Positions 25,436 to 34,634 of a DNA stretch of 64,000 bases are shown one piece after another (within the stretch, counting starts at the first letter, position 1; each line of letters opens with the position of its first letter). The stretch is taken from contig NZ_KB912942.1 in NCBI RefSeq assembly GCF_000383915.1, positions 6,072,564 to 6,136,563 of the forward strand, in the 5' to 3' direction. A model generated the notes under the pieces. The model did not search any database. It was not told the origin of the DNA and was given only the letters and a program-made list of their open reading frames with translations. The translations under genes were made by a program, and so were the position numbers. The DNA is from Amycolatopsis benzoatilytica AK 16/65 (lineage in GTDB: Bacteria; Actinomycetota; Actinomycetes; Mycobacteriales; Pseudonocardiaceae).

Positions 25436-26748
25436 CCGGCTCCGCACGCGAGCTGCTGGGCGAGCTCGCCGCCGAGTTCACCGAGCTGTCGACGGTGCAC
25501 CCGGTGGCCGACAATCCGATCGAATGGCCGGGCTACCCGGAAGCCCACGCCAAGGCGGCCGTGCGCACCGGCGAGACCGAATCGGCGATCGTCGGCGAGG
25601 CTCGGATCGACGGCCTGCCTGCCGTGCTGATCGCGTGGGAGTTCGGGTTCCTCGGCGGTTCGATCGGCCAGCAGACCGGCGACCGCATCGAAGCCGCCTT
25701 CGCGCACGCCAAGGAGCGCGGACTGCCCGTCGTGTCGCTGGTCGCGACCGGCGGCAGCCGGATGCAGCACGGGATGCGCGCCCTCTCTCAGCTGCAGCGG
25801 ATCGCACGCGCCTCCGCCGAAGCCCGCGCGGCGGGCATCGCACAGCTCTCGGTGCTGCGCGACCCGTCGACCGGTGGCGGCTGGGCGACGCTCGGCGCGG
25901 GTTCCGACGTCGTGCTCGGTCTGCCGTACGCGCAGGTGGGCTTCGCGGGCTCTCGAGTACGGCCGGCATCGTCGCCTTCGGAGGCGTACAGCGTCGAAGC
26001 GAAGCTGGAGTGGGGTCAGGTCGACCGTCTCGTGGAGCCTGAGGAGCTTCGCGACGTACTCGTGCGATGGTTACAGCTGCTGTCCTCACGATCGACAGAG
26101 CCCGCTCCCCCGCCTGCGGCCCGTCGCGCCGTCGCGCTACCCGAGACCGGGTGGGACGCCGTACGGAGGGCGCGCGCTTCTTCGCGAGCGCGCGCCCCGG
26201 AGTACCTCGACACCTACTTCGACTGGCGAGAGAACATCCAAGGCGACCGTGTCGGCCATGTCGACGAAGGCGTGCAGTGCGGCTTCGGCTGGCGAGAAGG
26301 ACGCGCAATCGCGTACGCAGCGCAGTGCGGCACTGCGACCCGTCCGGCGGGCTTCCGCACCGCTGCCAGGCTGGTCCGGCTGGCGTCGCGGCTAGGAATC
26401 CCGGTGTTGACGCTGGTGGACACACCCGGCGCAGCCAACGACGCCGACGCGGAAGGGAACGGCATCGGACCGGCGATCGCGGAGCTGTTCGAAGCGATCG
26501 CGACCGCCGCGGTGCCGGTCACCACGCTCGTGATCGGCGAAGGCGGATCCGGCGGCGCGCTGGCGTTCGCCGCCTCGGGCACGACCTGGATCGCGCCCGA
26601 CGCGTACTTCTCGGTCACTTCCCCGGAGGCCGCGGCAGCGATCCTGAAACGGCCGATGACCGAGATCCCGGCCGTAGCCGACCAGCTGCGGTTGCGCCCG
26701 CAAGACCTGGTCGGCCTCGGCCTGGCCGTCGGGATCGTCGAGCCTTAG
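25432..26748 (+). CDS. Single-chain acyl-CoA carboxyltransferase (AccD-like plus AccA-like halves)
   Basis: 438 residues made of two crotonase-fold halves. N half (about 25-215): AVLIAWEFGFLGGSIGQQTGDRI and SLVATGGSRMQHGM, AccD-like but without the four-Cys zinc finger. C half (about 230-435): GFRTAARLVRLASRLGIPVLTLVDTPG, IGEGGSGGALAFA and SPEAAAAIL, AccA-like. Such proteins transfer carboxyl from biotin, or act as decarboxylase subunits. No biotin carboxylase or carrier gene is nearby. Translationally coupled to matB, so it probably acts on the same C3 dicarboxyl-CoA pool (inference). Its TAG stop overlaps the stop of a 34-codon gene on the other strand. Confidence 0.85.
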   Translation: MTGSARELLGELAAEFTELSTVHPVADNPIEWPGYPEAHAKAAVRTGETESAIVGEARIDGLPAVLIAWEFGFLGGSIGQQTGDRIEAAFAHAKERGLPVVSLVATGGSRMQHGMRALSQLQRIARASAEARAAGIAQLSVLRDPSTGGGWATLGAGSDVVLGLPYAQVGFAGSRVRPASSPSEAYSVEAKLEWGQVDRLVEPEELRDVLVRWLQLLSSRSTEPAPPPAARRAVALPETGWDAVRRARASSRARAPEYLDTYFDWRENIQGDRVGHVDEGVQCGFGWREGRAIAYAAQCGTATRPAGFRTAARLVRLASRLGIPVLTLVDTPGAANDADAEGNGIGPAIAELFEAIATAAVPVTTLVIGEGGSGGALAFAASGTTWIAPDAYFSVTSPEAAAAILKRPMTEIPAVADQLRLRPQDLVGLGLAVGIVEP

Positions 26749-26849
26749 GCGCGGCTGCGCCAGTTGCGCTGCGCGTAGGACGCAAGGGAAGCCGCGACCG
26801 CGACTCCCGCCGTCGCACATGTTGCGATGGCCACGAATACTGCCGTCAT
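26745..26849 (-). CDS. Candidate 34-residue membrane peptide
   Basis: Short reading frame with a strong ribosome site (TGAGGAGGAG, 5 nt before ATG 26849). Product: MTAVFVAIATCATAGVAVAA, then a short polar end SLASYAQRNWRSRA. It has one hydrophobic helix and a positive C-terminus, as in many small membrane proteins. Its TAA overlaps the convergent carboxyltransferase TAG by two bases. No homologue is known to me; the call rests on the ribosome site and composition. Confidence 0.45.
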   Translation of the reverse strand: MTAVFVAIATCATAGVAVAASLASYAQRNWRSRA

Positions 26850-27032
26850 TTCGGCTCCTCCTCACGGGTGATTTTCCAGGTTCTCCCTGTTCAAGCGCAT
26901 GGTCCCGGACGCGTGTTACCGCCGCCAACCCCCTGCGAGGGTGAGACGCGTCACGTTAGGCTTCCTCTCGATCGCGGTACGTGCTGATCGGTGGGTTCCG
27001 GATCAAGGAGCCTGAGAAGCGAAGGGAGCGAT

Positions 27033-28433
27033 GTGACAGAGGCAGCGGACGGGAGGGGGCCGTCGGGCGGCGTCACCGTCACAGACAGCGCCACGATGCG
27101 CCGGGCCGTCGGGGCGGCAGCGGTCGGCAACATCACCGAGTGGTTCGATTTCGGGGTCTACGGATACCTCTCCACCACCATCGAGGCGCAGTTCTTCCCG
27201 CCTGGCAATCCCGCGCTAGCCCAGCTCGCGACGTTCGCGACGTTCGCGGTGGCGTTCCTGGTGCGTCCGCTCGGCGGCCTGTTCTTCGGCCCGCTCGGCG
27301 ACCGGATCGGCCGGACCAAGGTGCTCGCGGTGACGGTGATCCTGATGGCCACCGGCACCTTCCTGATCGGCCTGATCCCGTCGTACGCCTCGATCGGGCT
27401 GGCCGCGCCGATCCTGCTGGTCTGCGCACGGATCCTGCAGGGTTTCTCCACCGGCGGCGAGTACGCCGGCGCGATGACGTTCATCGCCGAGTACAGCCCG
27501 GACCGCAAACGCGGCTACTTCGGCAGTTTCCTGGAGTTCGGCACCTTCATCGGATACGCGCTGGGCGCGACCGTGTCCTCGGTGCTGCCGCTGGTCTCGA
27601 CGCCTGCCTTCATGGACACCTGGGGCTGGCGGATCCCGTTCATGGTGGCGCTGCCGCTCGGCATCGTCGGGGTCTACCTGCGAACGAAGCTCGAAGAGAC
27701 GCCGGCGTTCCAGCAACTGCTCGACGAGTCCGGCAAGCGCGAGGACGCCGAGGCCAAGCACGTAGTGCGGACGATCTTCGCGAAGTACTGGCCGACAATG
27801 GTGCTGGCCGGCGGCCTCGTGGTGACCTGGAACGTCACCAATTACATGCTCACCAGCTACCTGCCGACGTATCTCAAGGACGAACGCACCATGTCCGCGC
27901 ACGGCGGCCAGGCGATCTCGGCCACCGCGGCGGAATGGCTGCAGATCTGCGTGCTGTGGCTGGGCGTGCTGCTGATCCCGTTGCTGGGCAAGCTCAGCGA
28001 CAAGATCGGCCGCAAGCCGATCCTCTGGGTCGGCGCGGGCGGGCTGATCGTGCTCGGCCTCCCTATGGTGCTGCTGCTCAAGAGCGGTTCGCTGACCGCG
28101 GTGCTGCTCGGACTGGTCCTGATGGGACTGCTGCTGATCTGCTTCTCCTCGACCTGCCCGTCGACGCTGCCCGCGCTGTTCCCGACCGAGGTCCGCTACG
28201 GCGGGCTGTCGATCTCGTTCAACATCTTCGTGTCGGCGTTCGCCGGGACGGTGTCGCTGGTGATGAGCGCGCTGGTGCTGGCGACCGGCGACCTGAAATG
28301 GCCGGGGTACTACCTGATGATCGCCGGGGTCGTCGGCGTGCTGACGTTGACGAAGCTGAAGGAGACCTCGCGCAAGCCGTTGCCCGGCTCGGCACCCGCA
28401 CTGTCCACAGAGGAACAGGCACAGTCGGTCTGA
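27033..28433 (+). CDS. MHS-family (ProP/KgtP-like) MFS proton symporter
   Basis: Membrane transporter of 466 residues with 12 predicted segments. Metabolite:H+ symporter features: AAVGNITEWFDFGVYGYLST at helix 1, GPLGDRIGRTKVL between helices 2 and 3, ILQGFSTGGEYAGAMTFIAEY, GWRIPFMVALPLG, GKLSDKIGRKP, and a long cytoplasmic tail. The family carries osmolytes such as proline/betaine or dicarboxylates such as 2-oxoglutarate; the substrate cannot be read from sequence. Next to matB, a dicarboxylate is an attractive guess. GTG 27033 follows AAGGGAG; an upstream start at 26991 lacks such a site. Confidence 0.88.
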   Translation: MTEAADGRGPSGGVTVTDSATMRRAVGAAAVGNITEWFDFGVYGYLSTTIEAQFFPPGNPALAQLATFATFAVAFLVRPLGGLFFGPLGDRIGRTKVLAVTVILMATGTFLIGLIPSYASIGLAAPILLVCARILQGFSTGGEYAGAMTFIAEYSPDRKRGYFGSFLEFGTFIGYALGATVSSVLPLVSTPAFMDTWGWRIPFMVALPLGIVGVYLRTKLEETPAFQQLLDESGKREDAEAKHVVRTIFAKYWPTMVLAGGLVVTWNVTNYMLTSYLPTYLKDERTMSAHGGQAISATAAEWLQICVLWLGVLLIPLLGKLSDKIGRKPILWVGAGGLIVLGLPMVLLLKSGSLTAVLLGLVLMGLLLICFSSTCPSTLPALFPTEVRYGGLSISFNIFVSAFAGTVSLVMSALVLATGDLKWPGYYLMIAGVVGVLTLTKLKETSRKPLPGSAPALSTEEQAQSV

Positions 28434-28453
28434 TCTTTCCGTCAGCCGACCGG

Positions 28454-28503
28454 CCGTGAAGGATCCCTTCCGGGAATCCAAGTCTCAAAGGGGCCCTTCA
28501 CGG
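28454..28503. repeat. Dispersed palindrome, copy B (putative bidirectional terminator)
   Basis: Arms CCGTGAAGGATCCCTT (28454-28469) and AAGGGGCCCTTCACGG (28488-28503) pair at 14 of 16 positions. The centre GGGAATCCAAGTCTC is a worn form of the GGGACTCTAAGTCCC centre seen in the other copies. Lies between convergent MHS transporter and tsaE. Confidence 0.75.
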
Positions 28504-28524
28504 CTTTTGGCGCGTGAGTGCCGC

Positions 28525-28980
28525 TCAGGCGGCCTGCAGCTCGTCCACCCGGTCCGTCCACGAACCGTGCGGTTCCAGCACGACGGTCCGGGTGTCGTCG
28601 TCGCGGCGGGTCAGCCGGACCACCAAGTGGTCCTCGGAGAGCCGTTCCGCGCTGCCCTCGCCCCACTCGACGACCACCGCCGACGATTCCAGGTCGGTGT
28701 CCAGGTCGAGGTCGTCCAGCTGGGTCAGGTCGCCGCCGAGCCGGTAAGCGTCCACGTGGATCAGCGGCACCCCGGCCGCGCCCGCGGCGTGCACCCGGGC
28801 CAGCACGAAGGTCGGCGAGCTGACCCGGCCGCCGACTCCGAGGCCGTCCGCGATGCCGCGGGTCAGTGTGGTCTTGCCTGCCCCGAGAGGACCGTCGAGC
28901 AGCACCAGGTCGCCCGCGCGCAGCACCGCGCCCAGCGCCCGCCCGAAAGCCATCGTGTCCTCGGGGGTTTCCAGAATCAC
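28525..28980 (-). CDS. tsaE: tRNA threonylcarbamoyladenosine synthesis ATPase TsaE
   Basis: Small P-loop ATPase (151 residues) that powers the TsaBD complex. Seen: DTMAFGRALGAVLRAGD, Walker A LLDGPLGAGKTTLTRG, SSPTFVLA, HVDAYRL and VVVEWGEG. GTG 28980 overlaps the hydrolase stop as GTGA, the coupling used throughout this operon; GTG 28989 or 28992 are possible. Last gene of alr-hydrolase-tsaE. Mycobacteria have tsaE directly upstream of tsaB; here the two are separated by the 20.8-28.4 kb insert. Confidence 0.93.
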   Translation of the reverse strand: MILETPEDTMAFGRALGAVLRAGDLVLLDGPLGAGKTTLTRGIADGLGVGGRVSSPTFVLARVHAAGAAGVPLIHVDAYRLGGDLTQLDDLDLDTDLESSAVVVEWGEGSAERLSEDHLVVRLTRRDDDTRTVVLEPHGSWTDRVDELQAA

Positions 28981-30065
28981 CTTGTCCACCACCAGTTCCG
29001 CCGGTTCGGTGCGGCGCTGCCGCCGCACCGCTGCACCAAATCGATGAGATGGCTGTTCACCAGCTCGGGTTGTTCGAGCTGCACCATGTGCCCGGCCCCG
29101 CGCACGCGCACCAGCTCGGCGTCGGGCAGTTCCGCGGCGATCCGCTCCGCGTGCGCGAACGGGGTGAACCGGTCCGAGTCGCCGCCGATCACCAGCACGT
29201 GCGCGTGTTTGAGCCCGGCCAGCGCAGCGTAGCGGTTGTGGCTGCCGAGAGTGCCGACGAAGTTCGTCAACCCGCGGACCGGCGTGACCGCCAGCATTTC
29301 CAGCATGAAGTCGACCAGCCGCGGTGAAACGTCCCGACTGCCGAAGGCCAGCCGTCGCACGGCTTGCCGGGTGAGCTGACCGCCGGCCGCGCGGACGAAT
29401 TCCACCAGCCCTGGTTGCCAGCCAGCAAGTCCGCCGACGCCGCGCGTCAGCGGGTTGTACTTGGACAGCAACGGTCGCGGCAACCCGCGCGCACCGACTT
29501 CGCCGGCCGCGGTCGCGATGAACGCGACACCGCATACGCGTTCTTCGAAAAGGTCCGGCCGTTGCGCAGCCAGTTCCATGATCACCATGCCGCCCATGGA
29601 ATGTCCCATGAGGACAATCGGTCCTTCGGGCACCATCGCGCGCAACACGCTGTCGAGGTCGTGCGCGAGCTGCTCGATGGTCGACGTGTGTTCCGACGCT
29701 TCTCCGGAGAGACCGTGGCCGCGATGGTCGTAGTAGACCTGGCGTACGCGCGGCAACCGCAGCGAAGCGACGTCGCGCCGTTGGAAGTGCCACGAGCGCC
29801 GCGAAAGCGCGAAGCCGTGTACGCCGACGAGTGTCAGCTCAGCGGGTTCGCCGTCCTCCGGATCGATCTCCTCTACCGACAGCGGCGTACCGTCCTCTGC
29901 GGCGACCGTCGACATCCGGTCCGGCTTCAGCTCGCCTAACGGCTCGTCCGCGAGCGGGTCTTCAGCCGGCTTGCGTTGTTGCGTCGCGACCACCGCCGCG
30001 GCAGCGCCGGTCACCACCGCCCCGACGCCACCCGCGATCGCCCACAGCCGCGCCGACGGATTCAC
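28977..30065 (-). CDS. Membrane-anchored alpha/beta hydrolase
   Basis: 362 residues: an N-terminal membrane segment (about 7-27) then an alpha/beta hydrolase. Nucleophile Ser in GHSMGG, oxyanion region GVHGFALSRRSWHFQ, acid Asp in VIGGDSDRFTP and His in VRGAGHMVQLEQP. This hydrolase type between alr and tsaE is common in actinobacteria, but its substrate is unknown; an esterase or lipase acting at the membrane is likely. Starts with GTG overlapping the alr stop (GTGA) and overlaps tsaE at its end. Confidence 0.87.
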   Translation of the reverse strand: MNPSARLWAIAGGVGAVVTGAAAAVVATQQRKPAEDPLADEPLGELKPDRMSTVAAEDGTPLSVEEIDPEDGEPAELTLVGVHGFALSRRSWHFQRRDVASLRLPRVRQVYYDHRGHGLSGEASEHTSTIEQLAHDLDSVLRAMVPEGPIVLMGHSMGGMVIMELAAQRPDLFEERVCGVAFIATAAGEVGARGLPRPLLSKYNPLTRGVGGLAGWQPGLVEFVRAAGGQLTRQAVRRLAFGSRDVSPRLVDFMLEMLAVTPVRGLTNFVGTLGSHNRYAALAGLKHAHVLVIGGDSDRFTPFAHAERIAAELPDAELVRVRGAGHMVQLEQPELVNSHLIDLVQRCGGSAAPNRRNWWWTR

Positions 30066-31180
30066 GCCCGCTCCCCCAGGTACCGGCGCACGACTCGCGG
30101 CCGGTACATCGAGGTGACGATCTCGTAGTCGATGGTGCCGAGCTTGTCAGCCCATTCGCGCGCGGTCGGCTCGCCGGAGCGGCCGGCGCCGAACAGGACG
30201 ACCTCGTCGCCCGCCTTGGGCGCGTCGTCGCCGCAGTCCACCACCAGCTGGTCCATGCAGACCCGGCCGGCCACCGGACACCGCCGTCCGCCGAGCCAGA
30301 CCTCCATCCGGCCGGACAGCGAACGCGGCACGCCGTCGGCGTACCCGGTGGGCACGAGCGCGAGCGTGGTGTCCTGCTGCGCGGTCCAGGTGTGCCCGTA
30401 GGACACCGAACTGCCGGCCGCCACCCGCTTCGTGAGCACGACCTCGGAGCGGAAGGTCATCGCCGGGCGCAGGTCGTCGTCGGTCGGCACCGGGTTGAGG
30501 CCGTACATCGCGATGCCCGGGCGGACCAGGTCGAAGTGCAGATCGGGCCGGGTGAGCACGGCCGCGGAGTTCGCCAGGTGCCGGATCGGGTCGAGCCCGG
30601 CGGCGCGGGCCGCGTCGTACGCCTCGGCGAACACCTTCGCCTGTGCGTCGATAGACGCGTGGCCGATGTCGTCGGCGCACGCCAAGTGCGACCACACGGC
30701 CACCACCTCGACGCCGCGCGCCTGCGCCGCCGCGTCCACCAGCGCGGGCCAGTCGGCGGGCGGGCAGCCGTTGCGCGACAGCCCGGTGTCGATCTTGAGG
30801 TGCACGCGAGCGCGCTTTCCGGTGCGCTCGGCCGCGGCAGCGACCCGGGCCAGCTCGCCGAGCGAGCTGACGCCGAGGTCGACATCCGCTTCGAGGCCGG
30901 GCGCGAAATCCGCCTCCGGCACGTCCAGCCAACTGAACAGCCGGGTGGACAGCCCGGCAGCGCGCAACGCGAGCGCTTCCTGCAGCGAGCAGGCACCGAG
31001 CCAGGTCGCCCCGGCCTCGACCGCGGCACGGGCCACCGGCACCGCGCCGTGCCCGTACGCGTCGGCCTTGACCACGGCCATCACAGCGGAACCGGCCGCG
31101 CGGGCGGCCAGCAGGGAAAGGTTGTGCCGCACTGCGCCGAGATCGATGACGGTCTCGGAATGCGGGAAACTGGCAGTCAT
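30062..31180 (-). CDS. alr: Alanine racemase
   Basis: PLP enzyme making D-alanine for peptidoglycan; 372 residues. Seen: PLP lysine motif AVVKADAYGHG near residue 39, KIDTGLSRNGC, VRPGIAMYG, catalytic Tyr in SVSYGHTW, and VCMDQLVVDCG. ATG 31180 is the only plausible start (an in-frame TGA lies 18 nt upstream, with no alternative start between) but no clear ribosome site precedes it. The start codon lies at the edge of the loop of a perfect 15-bp inverted repeat (31164-31198). Heads the alr-hydrolase-tsaE operon. Confidence 0.95.
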   Translation of the reverse strand: MTASFPHSETVIDLGAVRHNLSLLAARAAGSAVMAVVKADAYGHGAVPVARAAVEAGATWLGACSLQEALALRAAGLSTRLFSWLDVPEADFAPGLEADVDLGVSSLGELARVAAAAERTGKRARVHLKIDTGLSRNGCPPADWPALVDAAAQARGVEVVAVWSHLACADDIGHASIDAQAKVFAEAYDAARAAGLDPIRHLANSAAVLTRPDLHFDLVRPGIAMYGLNPVPTDDDLRPAMTFRSEVVLTKRVAAGSSVSYGHTWTAQQDTTLALVPTGYADGVPRSLSGRMEVWLGGRRCPVAGRVCMDQLVVDCGDDAPKAGDEVVLFGAGRSGEPTAREWADKLGTIDYEIVTSMYRPRVVRRYLGERA

Positions 31181-31198
31181 AACGACTGCCAGTTTCCC
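31164..31198 (-). promoter_or_regulatory. Perfect inverted repeat enclosing the alr start codon
   Basis: GGGAAACTGGCAGTC (31164-31178) and GACTGCCAGTTTCCC (31184-31198) with a 5-bp centre. In the alr mRNA the AUG sits at the loop/stem junction and the first five codons form one arm. It could be a terminator for the upstream ABC-ATPase gene, an operator, or a translational switch. Confidence 0.6.
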
Positions 31199-31209
31199 AC
31201 GTCATGGCT

Positions 31210-32310
<1,101 letters not shown>

Positions 32311-32313
32311 CGG

Positions 32314-33744
32314 TCAGTCCTCTCCGAATTTCGCGGGAACCCCGTGCACGGCTTCGCGCGCCTCGAGGTGGCGGTGCTGGATCTCGATGCCCGCAGCGCG
32401 CAGCGCCCCGGCCGGCTCGTCCAGCACGAGCCGGGTTTCAGTTCCTTGCCACAGCGGCGGTTCAGTGGTGCCGGCGAGCGCCCAGGCAGCCTGGCGGGCG
32501 GCCCCGAGCGCGACGTACTCGCCGACCTCGGGAATCACCACCGGGACGCCGAACACGACCGGGGCGATGGCACGTACCGCGGCGGACTGCGCGCCGCCGC
32601 CGATGAGCAGCACTCGCTTGACCGTCAGACCCTGGGCGCGCACCGCGTCCAGGCCGGCGGCGAGACCGCACAACATGCCTTCGACGGTGGCTCGCGCGAG
32701 GTTCTCCGGCGTCATGTTCGCCCTGGTCAGCCCATGCAGCGAACCGCTCGCGCCAGGCAGGTTGGGAGTGCGCTCGCCGTCGAGGTAGGGAAGCAGGGTG
32801 AGCCCGTCCGCACCCGGCTCGGCGGCCAGCGCGAGCCGATCGAACTCCGGCAGGTCGACGCCGAGCATCCCGGCGCCCGCGGTGAGCACGCGGGCCGCGT
32901 TGAGCGCGGCGGTGAGCGGGAGAAACCGGCCGGTCGCGTCGGCGAACCCGGCGACCAGCCCGCTGGCGTCCGCCGCGCCTGCCTCGGCGACGCCGAAGAC
33001 GGTACCGCTGGTGCCGATCGAGATCACCGCATCGCCCGGCGCCAGTTCGAGCGCGAGCGCGGCGGCCATGTTGTCGCCGGTGCCCGCGGACACGAGCAGG
33101 CCGTCGCTGGTGTGCCCGGCGACGTCGGACGGCCCGAGCACGGTCGGCAGTTCCGGCGTACGGCCGCCGAACGCGTGCGCCAGGATCTCCGGACGGTAGG
33201 CGTTGTCCGTCGGCGAGAAGTAACCGGTGCCGGAGGCGTCGCCGCGGTCGGTCACCGCGGTTTCGGGCTGGCCGAGCAGCCGCCAGGTCAGCCAGTCGTG
33301 CGGCAACAGGACGCGCGCCACCCGGTCCGCGTTCTCCGGCTCGTGCTCGGCGAGCCAGCGGAGCTTCGTGACGGTGAAGCTGGCGACCGGAACGAGCCCG
33401 ACCTGCTTGGCCCAGACGCCCGGGCCGCCGAGTTCCTCGGTGAGGTCTTTGGCCGCCTGCGCGGAGCGGGTGTCGTTCCACAGCAAAGCCGGGCGGACCA
33501 CCTCGCCGGCTTCGTCCAGCGTGACCATGCCGTGCTGCTGACCGCCGATGCCGATCGCCCGCACGCCGTCGAGTACGTCGCGGGTGGCCTCCGCAAACGC
33601 TTGCGCCCAGGCTGCCGGGTCGACTTCAGTTCCGTCCGGATGAGGCGCGCGACCGGTGCGCACGACTTCCCCCGTGCGCGCGTCGCAGACGACGATCTTG
33701 GTCGACTGGGTCGACGAATCGACTCCTGCCACCAGCTCAGTCAT
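32314..33744 (-). CDS. xylB: Xylulokinase (FGGY family)
   Basis: Carbohydrate kinase of 476 residues. Seen: AGVDSSTQSTKIVV (phosphate loop 1), GIGGQQHGMV with WNDTRS (sugar contacts typical of xylulokinase), VISIGTSGTVFGV and LLIGGGAQSAAVRAI (adenosine site). Length and the QQHGMV motif favour D-xylulose over glycerol or gluconate. The start overlaps the end of the DeoR gene by 8 nt. With the ABC ATPase and regulator it forms a pentose-use operon lacking the isomerase and permeases. Confidence 0.9.
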   Translation of the reverse strand: MTELVAGVDSSTQSTKIVVCDARTGEVVRTGRAPHPDGTEVDPAAWAQAFAEATRDVLDGVRAIGIGGQQHGMVTLDEAGEVVRPALLWNDTRSAQAAKDLTEELGGPGVWAKQVGLVPVASFTVTKLRWLAEHEPENADRVARVLLPHDWLTWRLLGQPETAVTDRGDASGTGYFSPTDNAYRPEILAHAFGGRTPELPTVLGPSDVAGHTSDGLLVSAGTGDNMAAALALELAPGDAVISIGTSGTVFGVAEAGAADASGLVAGFADATGRFLPLTAALNAARVLTAGAGMLGVDLPEFDRLALAAEPGADGLTLLPYLDGERTPNLPGASGSLHGLTRANMTPENLARATVEGMLCGLAAGLDAVRAQGLTVKRVLLIGGGAQSAAVRAIAPVVFGVPVVIPEVGEYVALGAARQAAWALAGTTEPPLWQGTETRLVLDEPAGALRAAGIEIQHRHLEAREAVHGVPAKFGED

Positions 33745-34558
33745 AAAGCTGACCCTCCTCGACGTACTCCGCCGTCGCGACGGCCGTGCCGGCGTTCAGC
33801 GCGGCCTCGATCTCCTCGGTCGGAGTGGCTTCGCTAGTGATCAACAGGTCGTAGTCGCCGACCGTGCCGTGCGCATAGGTGGCGGTGCGGCCGAACTTGG
33901 AGTGGTCGAGCACCAGCACGTTGCGGTTCGCGGAGCGCAGCACGGCCTTCTTCAGCTCGGCGTAGTCGCGGACCGGGTGGAACAGCCGGCCCACCGCGAC
34001 CGCGCTGACCGAGACGAAGGCGACGTCCGCGCGGGTGCGTTCGAGCAACGCGAGCACGTCCGGACCGGAGCAAGAGTCGTACTCAGGGTCGTAATGGCCG
34101 CCGGCGATCACTACGTCGACCCCGCTGCCCAACAGCCGCGCGGCTTGCAGCGAGTTGGTGATCACGGTGAGGCCCTCGACCCGCGCAAGCCGCTCGACCA
34201 GCGGGAACAGCGTGGTGGAGTCGTCCACGAAGACGGTCTGGCCGGGCTCGACCTGCTGGATCGCCAGCTCGGCCAATGCGTCCTTCTCGGCCGAGTGCAG
34301 CGTGAACCGGCTGGCGGACTCCATGGTGAGCGCCGGGTACGCCTCGACCTTGCCGCGCAGCTTCCGCAGCAGCCGCCGCTCGGCCAGCTCGTCGAGGTCG
34401 CGGTGCATCGTCATCAGGCTGACGCCGAACCGTGCGGTGAGGTCGTCGATCCGGACTTCGCCCTGGTCAATGACGTAGTCGAGGATCTCCTGCCGCCGCT
34501 GCCCGACGGCGGCGTCGGAGGGGCGCGTCTTCGGCCGCCCTGACGTGTCTCGACTCAC
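33737..34558 (-). CDS. DeoR-family transcriptional repressor
   Basis: 273 residues: N-terminal helix-turn-helix (about 22-75, RRQEILDYVIDQGEVRIDDL, then FGVSLMTMHRDLDELAE) and a DeoRC sugar-phosphate sensor domain (about 90-255, with FVDDSTTLFPL, ITNSL and DHSKFG). Likely represses its own operon (deoR-xylB-ugpC) until a pentose phosphate binds. GTG 34558. A candidate operator of three GTTA-type repeats lies 30-52 bp upstream (34588-34610). Confidence 0.92.
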   Translation of the reverse strand: MSRDTSGRPKTRPSDAAVGQRRQEILDYVIDQGEVRIDDLTARFGVSLMTMHRDLDELAERRLLRKLRGKVEAYPALTMESASRFTLHSAEKDALAELAIQQVEPGQTVFVDDSTTLFPLVERLARVEGLTVITNSLQAARLLGSGVDVVIAGGHYDPEYDSCSGPDVLALLERTRADVAFVSVSAVAVGRLFHPVRDYAELKKAVLRSANRNVLVLDHSKFGRTATYAHGTVGDYDLLITSEATPTEEIEAALNAGTAVATAEYVEEGQLYD

Positions 34559-34587
34559 ACGCCTTTCTTACCAGATATCACCGCCAG

Positions 34588-34610
34588 AGTTAACACATAA
34601 CTAGATAACT
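34588..34610 (-). promoter_or_regulatory. Candidate DeoR operator
   Basis: On the minus strand three near-copies follow each other: AGTTATC, TAGTTATG, TGTTAACT, about 8 bp apart. The outer AGTTA/TAACT also form a dyad. It is the most A/T-rich piece of this gap and lies just upstream of deoR. Confidence 0.5.
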
Positions 34611-34634
34611 TCTCGCCCACCGCCCCGCCACACC

